Shown here one piece after another: positions 1 to 8,211 of a stretch of 64,000 bases of DNA. Under the pieces are notes generated by a model, which made no database searches, was not told where the DNA came from, and worked only from the letters and a program-made list of their open reading frames with translations. The translations under genes were made by a program, and so were the position numbers. Source of the stretch: Sinorhizobium psoraleae (lineage in GTDB: Bacteria > Pseudomonadota > Alphaproteobacteria > Rhizobiales > Rhizobiaceae); assembly GCF_013283645.1 (NCBI RefSeq), contig NZ_JABEKV010000007.1, forward strand, positions 1,593 to 65,592. The letters run 5' to 3'. Each line of letters begins with the position of its first letter. Position 1 is the first letter of the stretch.

Positions 1-54
1 CTGGAGAGGCTGGAGAGGCTGGAGAGGCTGGAGAGGCTGGAGAGGCTGGAGAGG
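1..54. repeat. 9-bp direct tandem repeat, six copies
   Basis: The unit CTGGAGAGG is repeated six times without a mismatch, then breaks down into GAT-rich unique sequence. The array runs off the left window edge, so the true copy number is unknown. It lies just upstream of the mobC/relaxase pair. Direct repeats of this kind can be iterons, but they are also common replication-slippage tracts. In one frame the unit would encode Leu-Glu-Arg repeats, so it may instead be the 3' end of a gene beginning outside the window. Confidence 0.85.
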
Positions 55-70
55 CAGGATACGGAAAAAT

Positions 71-112
71 GTGCTACGCCCTTTTCCTGCAATCGAGGGA
101 CGAGCCCTCGAT
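71..112. other. Possible oriT region with 8-bp-arm inverted repeat
   Basis: Positions 92-112 form a perfect inverted repeat, ATCGAGGG and CCCTCGAT around a 5-base loop, 38 bp upstream of the mobC start. Just left of it, GTGCTACGCCC at 71-81 loosely resembles the GTGCGCCC nick region of IncQ/rhizobial-type oriT sequences. Location next to mobC and the relaxase gene is what suggests an origin of transfer. The hairpin could equally be a terminator of a gene to the left. No nick site can be proven from sequence alone. Confidence 0.35.
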
Positions 113-149
113 CATCTGACGCAAGCGCCAGTAGGGGGCCAACGGCCAA

Positions 150-551
150 ATGGATGACGGGAAATTCAACGCTCTTCTCGAGCCGGCAAAGAAAGATCGC
201 ACTGTGCATGTCCGCGTCACGGGTGACGAACATGCGGCGATCGAGAAGGCCGCCGAGGATGCCGACATGACGGTATCCAGCTTTTTCCGGTCGCTGCTTC
301 TGGAAGGGGCAGGGGTTCGGCCGATGCTGACCGGCGATGACCGCCTGGTCATGGCGGCTCTTCTTGAAGACATGCGGATGATCGGGATCAACCTGAACCA
401 GGTTGCGAGGGCGCTCAACAGCGGCCGTGGTGTCCACCCGAGCGAATTGGACATCAACCTGGAGAACGTGCAGCGGGTTCAAGCGGCCGTGATGAGCGAG
501 CTGCGTGCTCTGACGCGGCGAGCTGGTTATCAGCGTCGAGGGGAGAAGTAG
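150..551 (+). CDS. mobC: MobC-family relaxosome accessory protein
   Basis: A 133-residue protein of typical MobC length. After a short N-terminus it shows the ribbon-helix-helix-like segment (TVHVRVTGDEHAAIEKAA, about residues 19-36), then a helical C-terminal half with the family hallmark INLNQVARALN near residues 75-85. MobC proteins bind oriT and help the relaxase melt the nick region. It lies 3 bases upstream of the relaxase gene, as expected for a mobilisation operon. The start is the first ATG after the inverted repeat. Family assignment is firm; the DNA target is inferred. Confidence 0.85.
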   Translation: MDDGKFNALLEPAKKDRTVHVRVTGDEHAAIEKAAEDADMTVSSFFRSLLLEGAGVRPMLTGDDRLVMAALLEDMRMIGINLNQVARALNSGRGVHPSELDINLENVQRVQAAVMSELRALTRRAGYQRRGEK

Positions 552-554
552 CCT

Positions 555-3002
555 TTGGAAATCTTCTTCGGCGCATTCACCAGCGAATGGGAGCAGCGGC
601 GCGCAGCGCTGCTGCACGAAATGTCGTCTGGCGGGCGAGGCGCTTCGGCAGAAGAAGAGATGCGAAAGCGCCTGAAGCAGTTGGCTCAACTCGGCGCTGC
701 AGGTGGCGGCGGAGGCTCGGGCGGCGCTTCGGGTGTTCATGGATCCGCATCGAAGGGGAGGGGGGCTCCTCGAGCGCAGGCGACGTCGGCGACGACGGTC
801 GCCCGCCCGATGGAGGCGCGGCTAGCGGCCATCGCAAAGGGAAGCCAGCCGGCAGTCGTCAAAATCGCGTCTTATGGCGGCGGTGCTCGGGTCGGTGCGA
901 TGCTGAACTATGTGTCCCGTGGCGGCGAGCTGAAGGTGGAGAATGAAAGCGGCAGGATCCTCGAGGGGCGGGAGGAATTGGCGCGCATCCGTGGCGATTG
1001 GGACCACCTTTTTCAAAACCGCGCAGAAAGCCGCGACATTGGCAGTTTTTCCGTCGAAATCGCAGCGTCCGGCTTTGCATCGGACGAGGCATTGCACGAG
1101 CAGGTGAGGATCACCCTCACGAGCGGCTTTGGCGACCGGCGCTATGCCTATGCGATTGCGAAAAACGAGGGCGGCTCGGTGAGCATTCAGGGACTCGTCG
1201 TATTGCGAAGCGGGCAGGGGGAACGGCTGACGGGCGACGCGAAGGCGGCTGGCATCATCCAGGGCCGATACGACGCCAGCGCGGCCGCGGGCGAGGCTGC
1301 TGCGAAGTTCTCCTTTCATGGCCACGGAAATGGCGTCGAGTTCGGCGCCAGCCGCTTGCGCGGGCTGGTCGATCGGCATGACGACGTCCGCGACGATCGC
1401 GGCCAGCCGATAGCGAATGAGAAGAACGCGGGCGACCTAGTGCAGAAGGAATGGCGCGGCGAGCTCCACAGCCGCAAAAGCCGCGACGTGATGCACGTCA
1501 TCATGTCGGCTCGGGCCGGAACCGATGTCACCGCCTTCGAAGCCGCGGCTCGCGACTTTCTGGCGCATCAGTTTGCGGGCCACAGGTATGTCTTCGCCAT
1601 GCACGATCCCGCCAGCGATCCGAAAGAGGCAGGGGAGGGGGGTAAACGTCCGCATGTGCATGCCCATGCCATCGTGGCGATGAAATCGGATTCCGGTGAT
1701 CGAATCGAGACGACGCCTGCCGTGTTTCGCGAATGGCGATCGGTGATGGCAGAGAGGGCGCGGGAGCACGGCATTCAGATGGAAATGACGGACCGGCGCG
1801 AGTTTGCCACCTCGCCGGCATTCACGCGCACCCAGGTCCGGCCGGTGAGCCGCGAAGGCCGCACAGAGCATGTCGGGACGAGCGAGGCGGCACAGGCGCG
1901 ATACGACGCCAAGCGTAGCGGCCGACGTACGATCGCGAAGAGCGATCGGAGCCGGCAGTACATCATAAAGGTGCAGGAATCGTGGCAGAAGGTCGCTCTG
2001 GCGGGTGGTGATCGTCAGACCGTGGCCTATGCCACGCAGCATCAAAAGTATTTAGAATCAAGCGTTTCGACAGCGCAGACGGAAACGAGCGGCACTGTCA
2101 TACGCGCGGATTTTGGATCGAACTTCCGCATCAATTTGGCTACATTGCAGGAGATGGTTTTGGAGGGTCAGGAATTGCGCGAAATGTCACGAGCAGAGTT
2201 TGAGACCTACGAGAAGAAGGTCGAGACGGCCTTGTTCAAGTTGGAGCGGTCGGTCTCGGCAGACGATCGGGCGGACTTTGACGAGATAGCCGGCCTGGCC
2301 CGAGATTTCGTCAATCAGAAGCCTGAGCTGGTGGACCTCTACGAGAAGCGCAAAGAGGCATTGGCGGAGCAAGGTAGCGAAGCGCCTCGCAGCGAGCCGC
2401 GTGATCCGGCCAACGACGAGTGGGACGCTGCGGTCGCCAAGCACGGCGAGGCTGTTGTTGAGGCCGGCAACGAGGCCATGATCGAAATCGAGCACTACCG
2501 AGAGGGACTTGATCAGATCGAGGCCGGCGAGTTTTCGGCCGACCGCAAGGAGGGAATGCAGGCCGGGCTCAATCAAGCTTTGGGGCGGGCTGCGCAGTTG
2601 GCTATCGAGGGAAACAGTTACGTTCGGGAAGTTGCCGAGCAGGATCGTGGCTTACAACGGGCAATTCAGCAGGAGGAAAACAAGTCCGATCGTCCGGAGG
2701 ATGTGAAGGACAAGGCACCGACGAATGCTGAGACAGTCGACGAACAGCAGCGGGATTTGCGTGCCCAGCAAGAGGATCGGCAGCCGATTGACGACGACGC
2801 GCGAGCCGTTCACGAGCTGGCTTCAGCCGTCGATGCTACAAATCGCCTGCAAGATCGTCTAACTAAGGATAAGGAAGCCGCTCAACCCGGCGGAGAAGCG
2901 ACACGGACGGACCCTGCACAACAGCATATTCCTCGACTCGAGGACCTTGAGCGGGAGCAGATGGAACAGAGGGAACGCGACCGCGACGACCGGGATCGCT
3001 AA
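555..3002 (+). CDS. Relaxase / mobilisation nuclease
   Basis: An 815-residue conjugative relaxase starting at a TTG three bases after mobC. Residues 1-95 are a Gly/Ser/Ala-rich extension. The relaxase domain begins around residue 100 (VKIASYGGGARVGAMLNYVS), with a candidate catalytic Tyr in LNYVSR. The metal-binding histidine cluster HVHAHAIV sits near residues 366-373. The C-terminal 300 residues are charged and predicted helical, with several coiled-coil-like stretches. The enzyme would nick oriT, stay attached to the 5' end and lead the strand into a recipient. The TTG start follows from the tight mobC spacing; a later internal start is possible. Typical of MobA/VirD2-like alphaproteobacterial relaxases. 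Confidence 0.85.
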   Translation: MEIFFGAFTSEWEQRRAALLHEMSSGGRGASAEEEMRKRLKQLAQLGAAGGGGGSGGASGVHGSASKGRGAPRAQATSATTVARPMEARLAAIAKGSQPAVVKIASYGGGARVGAMLNYVSRGGELKVENESGRILEGREELARIRGDWDHLFQNRAESRDIGSFSVEIAASGFASDEALHEQVRITLTSGFGDRRYAYAIAKNEGGSVSIQGLVVLRSGQGERLTGDAKAAGIIQGRYDASAAAGEAAAKFSFHGHGNGVEFGASRLRGLVDRHDDVRDDRGQPIANEKNAGDLVQKEWRGELHSRKSRDVMHVIMSARAGTDVTAFEAAARDFLAHQFAGHRYVFAMHDPASDPKEAGEGGKRPHVHAHAIVAMKSDSGDRIETTPAVFREWRSVMAERAREHGIQMEMTDRREFATSPAFTRTQVRPVSREGRTEHVGTSEAAQARYDAKRSGRRTIAKSDRSRQYIIKVQESWQKVALAGGDRQTVAYATQHQKYLESSVSTAQTETSGTVIRADFGSNFRINLATLQEMVLEGQELREMSRAEFETYEKKVETALFKLERSVSADDRADFDEIAGLARDFVNQKPELVDLYEKRKEALAEQGSEAPRSEPRDPANDEWDAAVAKHGEAVVEAGNEAMIEIEHYREGLDQIEAGEFSADRKEGMQAGLNQALGRAAQLAIEGNSYVREVAEQDRGLQRAIQQEENKSDRPEDVKDKAPTNAETVDEQQRDLRAQQEDRQPIDDDARAVHELASAVDATNRLQDRLTKDKEAAQPGGEATRTDPAQQHIPRLEDLEREQMEQRERDRDDRDR

Positions 3003-3082
3003 AGGGACATGCTGAACGATAACCGCCACAACACGTCATCCGGAGCAACGACCCCAAAGGCGACGAAGGGTTCGGGAAGTTC

Positions 3083-3220
3083 TTGGGTGTGATTATCGAG
3101 TTTGTGATGTTTTTAGGCGTCGTCCAGGTCGTCTATGACTCGGCTATAGCATGGTATCGCGACATGATCGTTTGGCTCGATGATACCGCAACCTATCTTG
3201 CCGGCTTCTGGCCCTTCTAA
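3083..3220 (+). CDS. Hypothetical small membrane protein (45 aa)
   Basis: A short open frame with a TTG start behind a GGGAAG purine stretch encodes about 45 residues. It has one strongly hydrophobic segment (LGVIIEFVMFLGVVQVV, residues 1-17) and ends in an aromatic tail (LAGFWPF). No ATG is available in this frame, and a GTG two codons downstream is an alternative start. It follows the relaxase gene by 80 bases. Composition is more protein-like than the surrounding intergenic sequence, but there is no known family to anchor it. Confidence 0.35.
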   Translation: MGVIIEFVMFLGVVQVVYDSAIAWYRDMIVWLDDTATYLAGFWPF

Positions 3221-3237
3221 GCTCACTTCTTTTTTCG

Positions 3238-3262
3238 AGATCGGCGTCTATCGCGCCGATCT
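3238..3262. terminator. Hairpin after mobilisation genes, possible terminator
   Basis: AGATCGGCG and CGCCGATCT form a perfect 9-bp stem with a 7-base loop, directly after the small open frame. A T-run precedes the stem on the plus strand, and only TTAT follows it, so a classic U-tract is lacking. A transcription terminator for the mob operon is the simplest reading, with modest certainty. Confidence 0.45.
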
Positions 3263-3906
3263 TATCGCCCGGACCTGACTGCTTTGGGTGGTGAACAGAC
3301 GTCGAGAAGAAGATCCCTGGCCGCCCGCTAGGCGCGACGAAGCCGCCGTTCAGGGTGACGCCCGCGAAATTGGGGCGTTGTCGTTATCGCTGCGTGACGA
3401 GAGATCTGCTGAGATGCTATGAAATGATCCAAGCCGAGACCATCTTACGCGCAATGGCCCGGCAACCAATTCCGGCATAACTCAATCATCAGCCCGTCTA
3501 CCCCGCGGGGATTTTATGCTTTTGGCTGATAGGGTCTGATACTCGCCGCTGTCCTCGTGACCGGGTTTGATTCAGCAGCGAGTTCGTGATTCGGCACTTC
3601 CGGTTGTCTCCTCGTGCTCCAATATCGTCCTTCCTGTAAATGACGTTGCGCAAATCCAGGGCCTGTCCCTCGCGCGCTTTTTGGTCGACCAGTGCCTGCC
3701 ACCCCAACGAAGCGATATGGTTAAGTTCGATAATCGCCGCAGTCAGTAATGCGCGGCATGCTTCAATGTGATGCCGACAGACTCTGGGATCGTGCGCAAT
3801 TTACGGGGCAATGGACAGGGTGTATTCTTTTCCAGAACCGCGGTGGCGACGTTTGATCGGCAGGAAATTCCTTTTGACTGCGTGCAAGCCGCCCGGAGAC
3901 ACAGCG
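3263..3906. other. Intergenic stretch without a convincing gene
   Basis: No open frame here has family features or a ribosome-binding site. On the minus strand, about 3,590-3,745, a protein-like segment (TAAIIELNHIASLGWQAL) has no start and no recognisable relatives. It may be the 3' relic of a deleted gene. The promoter of the soxYZ operon must lie in the last 200 bases, but no consensus elements stand out. Confidence 0.5.
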
Positions 3907-4356
3907 ATGAGCCTGACGCGACGTCATATGCTGGCCAGCACAATCGGGACAGTGGCATGTGCGGTTGCCTTGCTGGCGCCGAAGCATACCCGGGGAGCGG
4001 ATGAGGTAGAGGACTTTCTCCTCCGTTTGACCGGGCGGAAGGCAACGCCTTCGAACCGGCTTCGCCTGGTGATGCCGGCGGAATTCTCGACCGGTTATAC
4101 CGTGCCTATGAGCATCTCGGTCGATAGTCCGATGACCGAGGCCGACCACGTCAAATCGGTCCGTGTATTCGCTCCGAAGAACCCGCTCGTCGAAGTGGTA
4201 CAGTTCCATTTCGTTCCCGGGCGCAGCCTTCCCCGCGTCTCGACGCGCGTCCGGCTAGCCGCCCCGCAACATGTGCTGGCACTTGCCGAGATGAGTGACG
4301 GTAGCCTGCTGATGGCAAAGGCCTGGGTGACGGTCGCCACCAATGGCTGTCTCTGA
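3907..4356 (+). CDS. soxY: SoxY-like sulfur carrier protein, atypical C-terminus
   Basis: A 149-residue periplasmic protein of SoxY type. The start at 3907 is chosen because it gives a twin-arginine signal (MSLTRRHMLAST, cleavage after about residue 31) and has a GGAG 8-12 bases upstream; a longer upstream frame lacks these. The Ig-like SoxY domain follows (VPMSISVDSP, VVQFHFVPG). In the family, the C-terminal GGCGG arm carries sulfur on its cysteine. Here the protein ends in NGCL: the cysteine is kept, but one Gly and both trailing glycines are changed or lost. The soxZ gene follows by 21 bases. Function as a sulfur carrier is likely; compatibility with standard Sox enzymes is uncertain. Confidence 0.85.
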   Translation: MSLTRRHMLASTIGTVACAVALLAPKHTRGADEVEDFLLRLTGRKATPSNRLRLVMPAEFSTGYTVPMSISVDSPMTEADHVKSVRVFAPKNPLVEVVQFHFVPGRSLPRVSTRVRLAAPQHVLALAEMSDGSLLMAKAWVTVATNGCL

Positions 4357-4377
4357 AAGTTACGCAAGGAGGTAGGC

Positions 4378-4704
4378 GTGACCACTCCCATACCCCGCGT
4401 GATGGTCCCAGGCTCGGTGGCAAGAAACGAGGTGTTCACGGTCAAGGCCATCATCCAGCACCAGATGGAGACGGGGCTGCGCACCGATTCCGCAGGCAAG
4501 ACGATCCCACGGAAGATCATTAATCAGTTCGTCTGCCGCTACGGCGGGCTCGAGGTCTTCCGTACCGATCTGCACGAAGCCGTCTCGGCCAATCCGTTCC
4601 TTGAGTTCCAGTTGCTCGCGACGGAAAACGGTCGCCTTGAGTTCTCCTGGCGGGAGGACGGCGGCGCGACTTATTCGCTGTTTCACGATATAGTGGTCAC
4701 CTGA
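4378..4704 (+). CDS. soxZ: SoxZ, partner of SoxY
   Basis: A 108-residue protein starting at GTG, preceded by a strong AAGGAGG at about 4365-4371. It has no signal peptide, as usual for SoxZ, which is exported with SoxY through the Tat signal of its partner. The sequence shows the SoxZ beta-sandwich pattern: PRVMVPGSVARNEVFTVKAI near the start, INQFVCRYGGLEVFRTDLH in the middle and LEFSWREDGG near the end. SoxYZ forms the heterodimer that presents the sulfur-bound cysteine arm to other Sox enzymes. It ends one base before the following cytochrome gene, so co-transcription is likely. Confidence 0.9.
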   Translation: MTTPIPRVMVPGSVARNEVFTVKAIIQHQMETGLRTDSAGKTIPRKIINQFVCRYGGLEVFRTDLHEAVSANPFLEFQLLATENGRLEFSWREDGGATYSLFHDIVVT

Positions 4705-4705
4705 C

Positions 4706-5077
4706 ATGAAGCGGAAACGGGCGGCCGGGATTGTCTCGCGTGCGAAGGGTCTCGCAGCCGAAATCCGGTGGTTGCTTAGTCTTTTGCTTTCCGCGATCCT
4801 GTTTTTTCCCGAAAGTTCCGCTCCTGCGGACGTCAGCCAAGGCGCGCAGATCGCCGCGACCTGCGCGTCCTGTCACGACCCGACTGGCGGCGGGCAGGCC
4901 ATCCCGCCGATTGCAGCATTGGACGAACAGGCTATCGTGAAAGCCATGCTCGCCTTTCGTGCAAGTGAAAGCCCCAGCCTTGTGATGCATGCGGTCGCAT
5001 TGTCACTCAGTGACGACGAACTGGCCGCAACGGCGCGCTATCTCGCTAACAGAGCCAACGCCGGGAGGCAGCCGTGA
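4706..5077 (+). CDS. soxE: Small cytochrome c, SoxE/FccA-like
   Basis: A 123-residue protein with a basic N-terminus, a hydrophobic export signal (about residues 22-38) and one haem c motif CASCH at residues 53-57. Met near residue 93 (LVMHAVALSLSDDEL) is a plausible sixth ligand. The pairing with the flavoprotein immediately downstream, through a 4-base GTGA overlap, matches the cytochrome subunit of flavocytochrome c sulfide dehydrogenase (FccA, SoxE in sox operons). It would receive electrons from the FAD of the neighbour and pass them to periplasmic cytochromes. Name by context; other small class I cytochromes look alike. Confidence 0.75.
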   Translation: MKRKRAAGIVSRAKGLAAEIRWLLSLLLSAILFFPESSAPADVSQGAQIAATCASCHDPTGGGQAIPPIAALDEQAIVKAMLAFRASESPSLVMHAVALSLSDDELAATARYLANRANAGRQP

Positions 5078-6348
5078 CGGATTGGACGCGTCGCCAGATC
5101 GGCGGCCTGATCGGAGGAGCGCTGCTGGCGGTGGCTGCACCACACGTTGTTCGCGGTCAGGGACGGGCTAAGGTTGTAGTGATCGGCGGCGGCATCGGCG
5201 GCGCAACGGTTGCCCGATACCTCGCGGACATGAAGTCGATTGACGTTACACTGGTCGAACCGAACCCCACCCACGTCACTTGCTTCTTCAGCAACCTCTA
5301 TCTTGCCGGTCTTCGCTCGCTCGCATCCCTGACCTTCGACTTGGAGACGCTGGCCGAAGGCCGCGGCATAACGATCATTCGCGACAGCGCGGTGGCGATC
5401 GACCCCGCAGGAAAGATTGTCGAACTTCGCGGCGGCACAAAGCTCGCCTATGACCGCCTCGTCGTCGCCCCGGGGATCGCCTTCAAGTTCGGCGAGATCG
5501 AGGGCTATGATGAGTCTGCGGCAAAGATCATGCCGCATGCCTGGATTGCCGGACCCCAGAGTGAACTGCTGCGCCGGCAACTCGAAAGCATGGACGACGG
5601 CGGTGTGTTCGTTATCGCTGCGCCTCCAAACCCGTTCCGCTGCCCGCCGGCCCCATATGAGCGGGCCTCGCTGGTCGCCTACTATTTCAAGCAGTTCAAG
5701 CCGAAATCGAAGATACTCATTCTCGACGCGAAGGATAAGTTTTCGGGTCAGGAACTGTTTCAGGACGCGTGGTCGCGCCACTATCCGGGCATGATTGAAA
5801 GGCTACCGTCTCAGTTCACCGGGGCAATCAAGGCCGTAGATGTTGCGGCGCGATCGGTGGTGACAGAAGGCGAGACGTTCAGGGCGGCGGTCGCCAATAT
5901 TATTCCGGCTCAGAAGGCGGGGCTCATCGGCGAGAAGGCAGGTCTCACTGACGCATCCGGCTGGTGCCCGGTCGATCCTGTGACGTTCGAGTCGACGTTG
6001 CAGCCCGGCATCCATGTCGTTGGCGACTCAATTATCGGCGGCGACATGCCGAAGTCCGCCTTCTCTGCCAACAGCCAGGCCAAAGCATGCGCTTTTGCCA
6101 TTGCGGCTTCCCTCACGGGCTCGCCTCAGTTTCCGCCGCACCTGTTCAACTCGTGCTACACGTTTCTAGCGCCCGACGACGCTTTCACCAATGCTCTCAC
6201 CTTCGCACCCGAGGGCGGAAGGATAAAAACCGTCAAAATGTTCATCAGCAAGGTGGGCGAGAGCGTTGAAGCCCGCCGCCGCACCGCCCATCACGCCGTG
6301 GGCTGGTATTCCGCCTTCACTGCGGACGTGTTTGGCGGAGGCTCCTGA
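5074..6348 (+). CDS. soxF: Flavocytochrome c sulfide dehydrogenase flavoprotein (SoxF/FccB)
   Basis: A 424-residue flavoprotein with a Tat signal (MTDWTRRQIGG, cleaved near residue 28) and an FAD-binding Rossmann motif VVVIGGGIGGATVARYL at residues 34-50. Cys70 in THVTCFFSN aligns with the cysteine that links FAD covalently in FccB, and Cys190 in the family signature FRCPPAPYERASLVA is a candidate redox-active cysteine. The C-terminal GDSIIGGDMPKSAFSAN segment is also typical. The enzyme oxidises sulfide to sulfur and hands electrons to the haem subunit. The GTG start overlaps the cytochrome stop, giving translational coupling. In sox operons this pair is known to stimulate the Sox system. 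Confidence 0.88.
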   Translation: MTDWTRRQIGGLIGGALLAVAAPHVVRGQGRAKVVVIGGGIGGATVARYLADMKSIDVTLVEPNPTHVTCFFSNLYLAGLRSLASLTFDLETLAEGRGITIIRDSAVAIDPAGKIVELRGGTKLAYDRLVVAPGIAFKFGEIEGYDESAAKIMPHAWIAGPQSELLRRQLESMDDGGVFVIAAPPNPFRCPPAPYERASLVAYYFKQFKPKSKILILDAKDKFSGQELFQDAWSRHYPGMIERLPSQFTGAIKAVDVAARSVVTEGETFRAAVANIIPAQKAGLIGEKAGLTDASGWCPVDPVTFESTLQPGIHVVGDSIIGGDMPKSAFSANSQAKACAFAIAASLTGSPQFPPHLFNSCYTFLAPDDAFTNALTFAPEGGRIKTVKMFISKVGESVEARRRTAHHAVGWYSAFTADVFGGGS

Positions 6349-6464
6349 AGGAATACCTGAACCTGCCGACCAGCGATCTCTGGTGGATCCGGGTCTGGCA
6401 GGCACTGGAGCCGCATCGCATTCGTAACGTTCGATCCGGCCATGACGTTCGAACAGCGGCCGCC

Positions 6465-6935
6465 TTAAAACTTGCCTGGCTGCAGCACCGAACCAGTGTT
6501 GGACCATGTGATGTACGCTTCGAGCGCCTTCATTGCCTCGGATTCCGGATCGATCTTCACACCCTGGTTCGGCTTCTCGATGCACCAGTTGATCATGTCG
6601 CGGAGGGTAGCGAACTTAGCGATCTGCGCCTGGAACTTCGGGAAGGATTGGGGGTGTGTGTCGGACGCCATGGGATGACACATCGCGCAGGCCATGCCAG
6701 TTTTCGAGAGGTCGTCGGCAACACCTAGCTGCTCGGCCATCTTCTGGTCGCCATGGAAGAGAAGGTCACCCTTCCTGACCTCTTCCATGAACACTTCTTG
6801 GTAGAGCTTCAGCTGCTCCTGCTTTACCGGATCTTTATGGGCGCTGGTCGGTCCCGCGAAAACGGCGGCAATGGCAATTCCCCCCACCAAGCCGAAGCGC
6901 CGCAGTGAACAGCGGATTTTCGAATGGGTTGTCAT
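6465..6935 (-). CDS. SoxA-like short monohaem cytochrome c
   Basis: A 156-residue exported protein. The start at 6935 follows a GGAGGG site and gives a clean signal peptide ending SAH at about residue 33. One haem motif, CAMCH, lies at residues 83-87. The downstream segment (SFPKFQAQIAKFATLRDMI, then NWC, then ESEAMKALEAYITW) matches the C-terminal pattern of SoxA, in which a cysteine after R-x-x-I-N ligates haem as a persulfide; Cys118 occupies that place. SoxA normally pairs with SoxX to load sulfur onto SoxY. It is half the usual SoxA length and no soxX is visible. It is 13 bases downstream of the metallophosphoesterase gene, so one transcript is likely. Confidence 0.7.
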   Translation of the reverse strand: MTTHSKIRCSLRRFGLVGGIAIAAVFAGPTSAHKDPVKQEQLKLYQEVFMEEVRKGDLLFHGDQKMAEQLGVADDLSKTGMACAMCHPMASDTHPQSFPKFQAQIAKFATLRDMINWCIEKPNQGVKIDPESEAMKALEAYITWSNTGSVLQPGKF

Positions 6936-6948
6936 GACCCTCCCTCCG

Positions 6949-8088
6949 CTAACGATATGGCCACATGTTGTCGGCGATCCTCGGGCGAATAACCTCCGAA
7001 ACATGCTTGTCATGGTCTTCCGGGGACTGCACGAAGACTTCCTTGCGCCCCCACATGATATATTCCGTCTCCAACTGGTCGTTGGCCGCCACGTCGATCT
7101 TGCTCCAGCCAACACCATCATAAGGATCGCCGGGGTCGACACGAATCATAGGCTTGGTGAGCTTCGGCAACCCCTCCGGCGCATAGGGCCAAGGCCAGGA
7201 CGTCGCCAACATCCCAATCGAGCGCAACGTCCCGATCTCGTTGTAGAGGACCTGGTGCACGTGACCGTGAATGTTCGTGACCTTGGCATAGGGTTTCAGC
7301 ACCTCATGGACTTCACGCCAGTCACGCACCCAGAAATTCCACGGCGGATAATACTCGTAGAGGGGGTTGTGGCTGAAGATGACGACTGGGCGCTGCTTGT
7401 CCCAGTCGGCGAGGGTCTTTTCCATCCAGTCGAGCTGATCCCGGCCGACGCCCGCCCATGGTCCGGCGACGGTGCCGTCGAGTGTGGCCATATGGCCCAT
7501 GCGCTCCTCGGGCGTCATGTTCTTGGCCGTCCAATAGTCCGGTCCGCGGCTGACGGTGTCGAGGCCAATGAAGCGCACACCCTTATGATCGAAGGTCCAG
7601 TTGGGCTGGCCAAACAGCTCGCCCCATTTCTTGCCCATGTCGAGGTACCAATCGTGCTCGCCGGGGATGTAATGTTTCGGGATCTTGATCTCCTTCAATA
7701 GGTCGACGCCGAGTTCCAACTCCTCGATCTTTCCAAGTTGGGCCAGGTCACCACCGAAAATCAGGAAATCGGCCGGCGGATCCATCGCCTGGACTTCTTG
7801 GGCCGCACGCACCACCTTGTCTACGAAGCGTGTGTTCAGGGATCTTGGATAGAGATGGGTGTCGGAGATCCAGGCGAACTTGAAGGGCGTCTCGGCCGCG
7901 TGCGCGATGTCGAGCGTGTTGAGCAGCGGCCACCAGGCGAAGGCCTGGCCGACAGTTGCCGCGCCGAATACCAGGGATCCGTGAATAAAGGTGCGGCGGG
8001 TAATTTTCAGTGAGTCGTCGGGCCGAACCCCTTCGGGTTGCAGTACCGAATGCATTTCGCGACGTATGCGATCAAGCTCGTCGGACAT
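6949..8088 (-). CDS. Tat-exported calcineurin-like metallophosphoesterase
   Basis: A 379-residue protein; the start at 8088 has a GAGGAGG site. After a 28-residue lead comes a twin-arginine signal ITRRTFIHG, with cleavage near AHA (residue 64). The metallophosphoesterase motifs are in order: SDTH (75-78), GGD (112-114), GEHD (143-146, where GNHD is usual), FSHNP (238-242) and GHVH (275-278). The substrate is unknown. SoxB, the sulfate-releasing enzyme of the Sox pathway, also uses a dimanganese phosphoesterase fold. An exported phosphoesterase between a SoxA-like cytochrome and soxYZ could therefore be a SoxB substitute; this is inference. It lacks the 5'-nucleotidase C-terminal domain of SoxB. 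Confidence 0.8.
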   Translation of the reverse strand: MSDELDRIRREMHSVLQPEGVRPDDSLKITRRTFIHGSLVFGAATVGQAFAWWPLLNTLDIAHAAETPFKFAWISDTHLYPRSLNTRFVDKVVRAAQEVQAMDPPADFLIFGGDLAQLGKIEELELGVDLLKEIKIPKHYIPGEHDWYLDMGKKWGELFGQPNWTFDHKGVRFIGLDTVSRGPDYWTAKNMTPEERMGHMATLDGTVAGPWAGVGRDQLDWMEKTLADWDKQRPVVIFSHNPLYEYYPPWNFWVRDWREVHEVLKPYAKVTNIHGHVHQVLYNEIGTLRSIGMLATSWPWPYAPEGLPKLTKPMIRVDPGDPYDGVGWSKIDVAANDQLETEYIMWGRKEVFVQSPEDHDKHVSEVIRPRIADNMWPYR

Positions 8089-8211
8089 GACGAATCCTCC
8101 TCTCAGGCCGAAAAGAAGAACTCGGCCCCACAGAGGCAGACATGGCATGCAAGCCAGTCAGTGCTTTTCTTGTTCTTTTTTACGTTTCTCACGCCGACGC
8201 GTTTACTCGTG

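Noticed and set aside
74..457. 127-codon minus-strand frame at the left edge
   Set aside because: It is the shadow of mobC; Ser/Arg-rich translation with no domain.
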